A DNA stretch of 12,175 nucleotides. It comes from Goniomonas avonlea (Eukaryota; Cryptophyceae; Goniomonadida; Goniomonadaceae). This document shows, piece after piece, positions 9,969-12,175 of this stretch. The first letter of the stretch is position 1. Each line of letters begins with the position of its first letter. The stretch spans positions 1 to 12,175 of the forward strand of contig QUTJ01031490.1 of NCBI GenBank assembly GCA_003573635.1, in the 5' to 3' direction. A program made the position numbers and the translations under genes. The notes beneath the pieces were generated by a model, which made no database searches, had not been told where the DNA came from, and worked only from the letters and a program-made list of their open reading frames with translations.

Positions 9969-10081
9969 GTGTGGAGGGGGCGGAAGCTCACCCTCCCTGC
10001 AGCTACGACCCGATGAAAAAGTTCGTCCCGAAGCCCAAGATCCAGGTCCGCGAGGGCATCGAGGTCGCGGGCCGTCACTGA
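2056..10081 (+). CDS. DPYD: Dihydropyrimidine dehydrogenase (NADP+), 18 exons
   Basis: The enzyme reduces uracil and thymine with NADPH, the first step of cytosolic pyrimidine degradation (EC 1.3.1.2). Exons: 2056-2386, 2583-3070, 3123-3323, 3489-3625, 3825-3992, 4267-4431, 4724-4922, 5232-5395, 6331-6421, 6550-6663, 6959-7205, 7484-7730, 7929-8058, 8158-8169 (optional microexon), 8371-8619, 9106-9218, 9593-9697, 10003-10081. All introns are GT-AG, phases agree, and the joined frame is 1079 aa (human 1025). N-terminal Fe-S ligands C79, C82, C87, C91, C130, C136, C140 and Q156 match human numbering. FAD motif GCGPAS is at 193-198, NADPH motif LGAGDT at 335-340 with RR 361-362. The FMN/pyrimidine barrel has K571, K708 and catalytic C668 in [13 protein letters not shown]. 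Two C-terminal 4Fe-4S motifs are C965/968/971/975 and C998/1001/1004/1008. A tail of about 40 residues exceeds the human end. Exon edges were set by homology and are very secure except around the microexon. Confidence 0.95.
3737..3824 (+). pseudogene. Decayed duplicate of the start of DPYD exon 5, inside intron 4
   Basis: Bases 3741-3788 align without gaps to exon 5 bases 3832-3879 (offset 91 nt), with 8 differences in 48 by eye. A pyrimidine-rich acceptor-like TTTTCCAG ends at 3736 just upstream of the copy, as expected if the acceptor region was duplicated too. Read in the exon phase, the copy would give a peptide resembling exon 5 ([13 protein letters not shown] against [13 protein letters not shown]). 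Using this acceptor would add 88 nt and shift the downstream frame, so it is best read as a fossil exon fragment rather than an alternative exon. Confidence 0.75.
4021..4062 (+). repeat. GA microsatellite in DPYD intron 5
   Basis: An uninterrupted purine run with (GA)n units lies about 28 nt past the exon 5 donor. The remainder of the intron (3993-4266) has no repeat or coding similarity that I recognise. Confidence 0.85.
4923..5231 (+). other. DPYD intron 7 with CT-rich tract
   Basis: This 309-nt GTACGT...CAG intron carries a pyrimidine-rich block at about 5072-5145 (CTCCCTCC and CTCT repeats). The block lies far upstream of the acceptor used (AG at 5230-5231). A CTACAG at about 5150-5155 directly follows the CT block and looks like a stronger acceptor. 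However, only the start at 5232 continues the conserved GWGF...TKT sequence. Confidence 0.8.
5396..6330 (+). other. DPYD intron 8, 935 nt, containing a hairpin repeat array
   Basis: This is the longest intron of the gene, over three times the median. It separates the exon ending in the first two bases of Trp618 from the exon that completes it. About 70% of it is the tandem array described separately. The last 190 nt are unrelated to the array and contain two GAGAGCG-type blocks and two similar TTTGACTTTG(T/G)AACCT segments (6235-6248 and 6311-6326), which hint at another small duplication. Confidence 0.85.
5470..6150 (+). repeat. Five-unit tandem array of fold-back (hairpin) repeats
   Basis: Units begin with TGGTGGACAT at 5470, 5577, 5722, 5893 and 6035 (periods 107, 145, 171 and 142). 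Each complete unit is an imperfect inverted repeat. In the fourth unit the arms are 5883-5918 and 5939-5974 (36 nt each, about 6 mismatches by eye) around a 20-nt loop. In the second unit they are 5567-5603 and 5624-5659. Outer arm ends TTGCTGACTG and CAGTCAGCAA are perfect complements. Spacers between hairpins are simple sequence: G-runs, CT, GT or GTCT repeats. The first unit has lost its centre, and the third lacks part of its right arm. No protein function is suggested. Confidence 0.9.
6664..6958 (+). other. DPYD intron 10
   Basis: This 295-nt intron has a CTCCGCTTCT(C) pyrimidine repeat at about 6760-6795. It is followed by two related segments, ACTCAACTCC(T/C)CTTG at 6835-6849 and 6887-6901, each followed by a CCGGCACTCA (6855-6864, 6931-6940). 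This indicates a decayed tandem duplication of about 50-75 nt. The acceptor CTGACAG ends at 6958. Confidence 0.7.
7368..7436 (+). repeat. GA-rich minisatellite in DPYD intron 11
   Basis: The motif GAGAGATAGGGGA and shorter forms repeat three times within a purine-rich block, preceded by a GTGTGCGT stretch. The intron (7206-7483) begins GTGCGC and ends with CCAG. Translation across the junction restores the conserved [10 protein letters not shown] sequence. Confidence 0.75.
7811..7890 (+). repeat. 80-nt uninterrupted pyrimidine tract in DPYD intron 12
   Basis: Every base from 7811 to 7890 is C or T, and after a single A the run continues to about 7910. It sits just upstream of the acceptor TCGTAG that ends at 7928, so it may act as an extreme polypyrimidine tract. 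Tracts of this length can also form triplex DNA. Confidence 0.9.
8158..8169 (+). CDS. DPYD: Candidate 12-nt microexon (exon 14) of DPYD
   Basis: AAGGCCGCGAAG, encoding KAAK, is bounded by TTCTCAG on the left and GTCTCA on the right. It nearly duplicates the end of exon 13 with its donor (8047-8062 against 8158-8173, 15 of 16 bases). The flanking introns are 99 and 201 nt, both multiples of three. Splicing straight from 8058 to 8371 also keeps frame and drops four residues. This linker region is poorly conserved, so homology cannot decide. Both donors (GTCTGT and GTCTCA) are weaker than others in the gene. Confidence 0.45.
8620..9105 (+). other. DPYD intron 15 with CT tract and clear branch site
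   Basis: This 486-nt intron interrupts the reading frame directly after the first C-terminal 4Fe-4S motif. It contains a CT-rich stretch at about 8787-8847 and an A/G-rich stretch with G-runs at about 8950-9018. TGCTAATAC at 9089-9097, 9 nt before the terminal AG, closely matches the eukaryotic branch-point consensus. No coding similarity was recognised in the intron. Confidence 0.75.
9219..9592 (+). other. DPYD intron 16 with exon 16 duplicate
   Basis: This 374-nt intron runs from GTGAGT to GTGCAG. Its first part contains a decayed copy of exon 16 plus donor (described separately). The remainder is rich in GAGAGGGAGAGCGA segments that recur at about 9306-9322 and 9483-9499. Confidence 0.8.
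9237..9300 (+). pseudogene. Decayed duplicate of the end of DPYD exon 16 plus donor, inside intron 16
   Basis: The segment aligns with 9163-9223, which covers the last 56 nt of exon 16 and its GTGAG donor, at an offset of about 74 nt. It runs from TGCACCATCTG to CCTTGGTGAG. In the copy the fourth cluster cysteine and the residues after it are lost and three bases are inserted. It could not encode a working 4Fe-4S motif. The donor-like GTGAG survives at 9296-9300, so a second, downstream 5' splice site is available. Confidence 0.75.
9698..10002 (+). other. DPYD intron 17 with GT microsatellite
   Basis: This 305-nt intron runs from GTACGT to CTGCAG. It is rich in T and G, with CTCTCTCT blocks and a (GT)n run at about 9935-9969. 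It separates the last internal exon from a 79-nt terminal exon that encodes [13 protein letters not shown]...GRH and the TGA stop. Confidence 0.8.
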
Positions 10082-10650
10082 GCGTGACAGCCGTCACCGA
10101 GAGTGACAGCCCCTCAGCACCTGCCACAGCACCACCCGCTGTCGTGCCTCCGCTCCTGTCCCCCGTCGTCTCCTAACGTTGCCCCGACCCTTTTTGGAAT
10201 ACAAGCGGCCCTTGTTTTCCACAAACCAGGAGAGAAATTGCGACCCCGCCTGCCTCTCTCCCTGACTTTATGGTTCCTTTGTCGTTCTATACGCCGTGCC
10301 TGTCCCCCGGTGCGTGCTTGTGTGTCTGTGTGTGAACACTGTTTTCCTGGTCGGCTGCGGCGTCACCACGCTCTGGTTTACCGGCGTATGAGCGGCGGAA
10401 CTCATTATCCCTGGCCGTATGAGCGGCGTACTGTTGTTTGTTTCGGTCCCTTGGCGCCTTCGAGCTGCCTCGGGTTGCCATTGTGGCAAGCGGGCGAAAA
10501 TACACCCCAGCTGTTCTCTGGTCGTGCTGTGCCTTTCTGTGTGTGAGGGAGAGGGAGAGTTGATGTGTCGTACAATGTACTGTGTCTTTCTTTCGCTCTC
10601 CTCGCTGTCTGTGTTAATGTGTCGTACCGCTCGTCGTCTCGCGTGCGCCT
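10082..10650 (+). other. 3' flank / probable 3' UTR of DPYD
   Basis: No gene is supported here. Directly after the stop is a small interlocking inverted repeat: GTGAC at 10084, GTCAC at 10093 and GTGAC again at 10103. CGTATGAGCGGCG is repeated at 10385 and 10416, and ATGTGTCGTAC at 10563 and 10617. I find no AATAAA, so the polyadenylation site cannot be placed. Confidence 0.55.
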
Positions 10651-10784
10651 AAACAACCGCAAGGCTCTGTGCATATGGACCATACCAGGACCTCAAACAA
10701 TCGCAAGGCTCTGTGCATGTGGACCATGATATGGTCACCAGGACCTCAAACAACCGCAAGGCTCTACGGTCACCAGGGACCTCG
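10651..10784 (+). repeat. Three-copy tandem repeat
   Basis: Copies start with AAACAA(C/T)CGCAAGGCTCT at 10651, 10695 and 10748 (periods 44 and 53) and end with CCAGG(G)ACCTC. The second copy carries an extra GATATGGTCA, and the third lacks the GTGCATATGGACCAT part. The stretch is non-coding. Confidence 0.85.
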
Positions 10785-10994
10785 GAACTGGTGACTGAGA
10801 GTCCAAGTCGTGTTGCATGGTGAAAGAGATTATATTCAGGACAATCGTCCAGTTCAGAGCGTCCAAGTCTCAGAGTTCTCGGTAGCTGATGCAGCGGGCT
10901 CGGTTACACATGCGCCCATATGTGGCATCTCGACGCCATACGCGTTTCCTCCCACCTCCATGTTCTCCCCCTCAGGGAAATACTGCACTCTAGC

Positions 10995-11015
10995 GTGCAC
11001 TCTCGCAGAGTGCAC
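10995..11015. repeat. Perfect 9-bp inverted repeat
   Basis: GTGCACTCT (10995-11003) and AGAGTGCAC (11007-11015) are exact complements around CGC. The arm belongs to the TGCACTCT motif that is repeated many times through 11300, so the hairpin may be a by-product of an inverted copy of that motif. Confidence 0.8.
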
Positions 11016-11512
11016 TCTAGCGTACACACTCTCTGTCGCGCTCTGTGCAGCGTTCTTGTGGCCTCTGTGTAGTGTCTGGACAAGACATTGCGCTATGCAG
11101 CAGGCAAAACTTAGACGGCAGACAGCAGCCCACTCGAGCGTACTACAGCAGCCCCTCCCACCTCCGTGTCCTCCTCAGGGAAGAGCTGCACTCTAGCGTG
11201 CACTCTAGCGTCGTACAGGCAAAACTTAAACGGCAGACAGCAGCCCCTCCCACCTCCGTGTCCTCCTCAAGGAAATGCTGCACTCAAGCGTGCACTCTCT
11301 GTCGCGCTCTGTGCAGCGTTCTTGTGGCCACTGTGTAGTGTTATGCACTCCGTGCAGCGTGCACTCTCGCGTGCACTCTGTCGCTCCCTGTGCGCGTCTC
11401 CCCTGGCATCGACGCCATACACGTTCCCTCCCACCTCCGTGTCCTCCTCAGGGAGCCACTGCACTCTCGCATGCACTCTGCCGCTATCTCTGCAGCGTTC
11501 TTGTGGCCTCTA

Positions 11513-11605
11513 GGAGCAGCTTAGACAGCAGCACTGGGCTGTGCGCCCATAGGTGGCATCTCGACGCTATTCGCGTGCTCCCTCCCACCTCCGTGTCCTC
11601 CTCAG
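11513..11605 (-). pseudogene. Frameshifted duplicate of the minus-strand gene's C-terminal coding end
   Basis: This segment closely matches 11863-11953, which holds the last 27 codons of the minus-strand gene, its stop codon and 8 nt beyond. The copy is two nucleotides longer, with differences limited mainly to the GCTATTCGCGTGCTCC stretch. The TAA stop equivalent is retained at 11521-11523, but the length change puts it out of frame. It lies downstream of the real stop, so it is a duplicated remnant or, less likely, an alternative last exon. Confidence 0.75.
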
Positions 11606-11743
11606 AGAGAAGCGCTGCACTCCAGCCTGCACTCTGTCGCTCTCTGAGTAGCGTTCTTGCGGCCTCTGCGCAGCGTCCAGGGCGCTCTGTGGACAAGACG
11701 ACGCGCATCTCCCCCAGTTATGCAGCGGGCAAAACTTGTAACC

Positions 11744-11782
11744 GCATGCAGTTGACCATTGACCAGTTGAGCAACTGCATGC
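11744..11782. repeat. Perfect 11-bp inverted repeat with 17-nt loop
   Basis: GCATGCAGTTG (11744-11754) and CAACTGCATGC (11772-11782) are exact complements. The loop contains TTGACCA-type direct repeats. It lies between two copies of the terminal-exon segment. No function is known. Confidence 0.85.
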
Positions 11783-11870
11783 TCGCCCAGTCGTGCAGCA
11801 GCTCAAACAGCAGCACCGGGCCGCACACGACGCAGGACGCTGATGGCAAAACTTACACAGCAGGAGCAGC

Positions 11871-12175
11871 TTAGACAGCAGCACTGGGCTGTGCGCCCAT
11901 AGGTGGCATCTCGACGCCATTCGCGTTCCCGCCCACCTCCGTGTCCTCCTCAGGGAAATACTCCGAGTTGAATACGCTCTCGTACACCACGTAAGTCCGT
12001 TTCACGATTGCCGCGGTGATAACAAACGCGACGGCGATACTCGCTACCAACACTGCGACCGGGATGGCGATGGCTCGGCGCTGGGTGGCCAAGATGTCGT
12101 CCAGGTACACAGACTGCGACGAGGGCGTTGGGTTAACACAGTGCCAGACTATGCTCTCACTCCCGCTCTCGCTCT
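11871..12175 (-). CDS. C-terminal part of a single-pass membrane protein (partial)
   Basis: An open frame enters from the right edge and ends at TAA (11871-11873), giving about 100 residues. It has one strongly hydrophobic segment (AIAIPVAVLVASIAVAF then VITAAIV), which is preceded by QRR and followed by KRTY. A tail of about 40 residues then contains YESV, which fits the YxxPhi sorting pattern, an acidic EEDTE and GVEMPPMGAQPSAAV. A short part before the membrane segment has a single Cys. I do not recognise the family. The true last exon may start at about 12113, after GTTAACCC...TCGTCGCAG, which looks like a branch site and acceptor. The sequence beyond that turns GA-rich, like the introns nearby. 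The orientation, with the tail in the cytoplasm, is a guess. Confidence 0.55.
   Translation of the reverse strand, partial: SESGSESIVWHCVNPTPSSQSVYLDDILATQRRAIAIPVAVLVASIAVAFVITAAIVKRTYVVYESVFNSEYFPEEDTEVGGNANGVEMPPMGAQPSAAV

Larger units (their letters stand above)
10948..11958 (-). repeat. Six copies of a terminal-exon segment of the minus-strand gene
   Basis: A core reading CCTCCCACCTCCGTG then TCCTCCTCAGGGAAA on the plus strand recurs at 10948, 11154, 11246, 11427, 11581 and, within the coding region, at about 11928. In the last copy its complement encodes PEEDTEVGG. Several copies are preceded by the same GGCATCTCGACGCCAT-type segment. Most are followed by TGCACTCT(A/C)GCG and GCAGCGTTCTTGTGGCC blocks, which are absent from the coding copy. 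The non-coding copies are frameshifted, and spacing is irregular (92 to about 347 nt). Confidence 0.85.

Noticed and set aside
9597-10176. Overlapping 139- and 145-codon frames around the last DPYD exons
   Set aside because: They read through the GT/CT-rich intron 17 in frames other than that of the DPYD exons.
10810-11874. Several plus-strand frames of 97-199 codons rich in Ser, Cys, Ala and Leu
   Set aside because: They are shadows of repeated non-coding DNA; the same repeat is read in different frames in each, and only the minus-strand frame at 11871-12175 has a sensible protein architecture.

Overview
This is eukaryotic nuclear DNA. A recognisable multi-domain enzyme is split by 17 GT-AG introns. 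The introns are full of GA/CT/GT microsatellites, and the neighbouring gene carries a polyadenylation signal. Coding exons are rich in G/C at third positions. Both identifiable genes are housekeeping or lipid-metabolism genes. The elongase has the Q-x4-H-x-x-H-H box seen in polyunsaturated fatty acid (PUFA) elongases, which points to a free-living, possibly marine protist (for example stramenopile, alveolate or haptophyte). That placement is an inference; nothing here fixes the lineage.

Layout: (1) 1-750, no recognisable gene; a 64-nt pure purine microsatellite, a hairpin and a 22-nt direct repeat. (2) 792-1772, minus strand, an intronless 326-aa ELO-family fatty acid elongase with an AATAAA signal 24 nt past its stop. 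(3) 1773-2055, a compact divergent intergenic region that probably holds both promoters. (4) 2056-10081, plus strand, an 18-exon gene for dihydropyrimidine dehydrogenase (DPYD), reconstructed here exon by exon (3240 nt, 1079 aa). It has the complete set of Fe-S, FAD, NADPH and FMN/pyrimidine domains. (5) 10082-10860, its 3' flank, with short hairpins and tandem repeats. (6) 10890-12175, the 3' end of a minus-strand gene for a single-pass membrane protein that continues past the right edge. Its last coding segment has been copied repeatedly into the DNA downstream of its stop.

The genes do not form an obvious pathway. The elongase makes long-chain acyl-CoA in the ER, and DPYD starts uracil/thymine degradation in the cytosol. 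They share only a short promoter region.

The most interesting material is in the introns. Intron 8 (935 nt) holds a five-unit array whose units fold back into long imperfect hairpins. Three introns contain decayed copies of the neighbouring exon edge, one of which gives a candidate 12-nt microexon. Three consecutive introns are multiples of three without stops. Together these suggest a locus where local tandem duplication is actively building introns.
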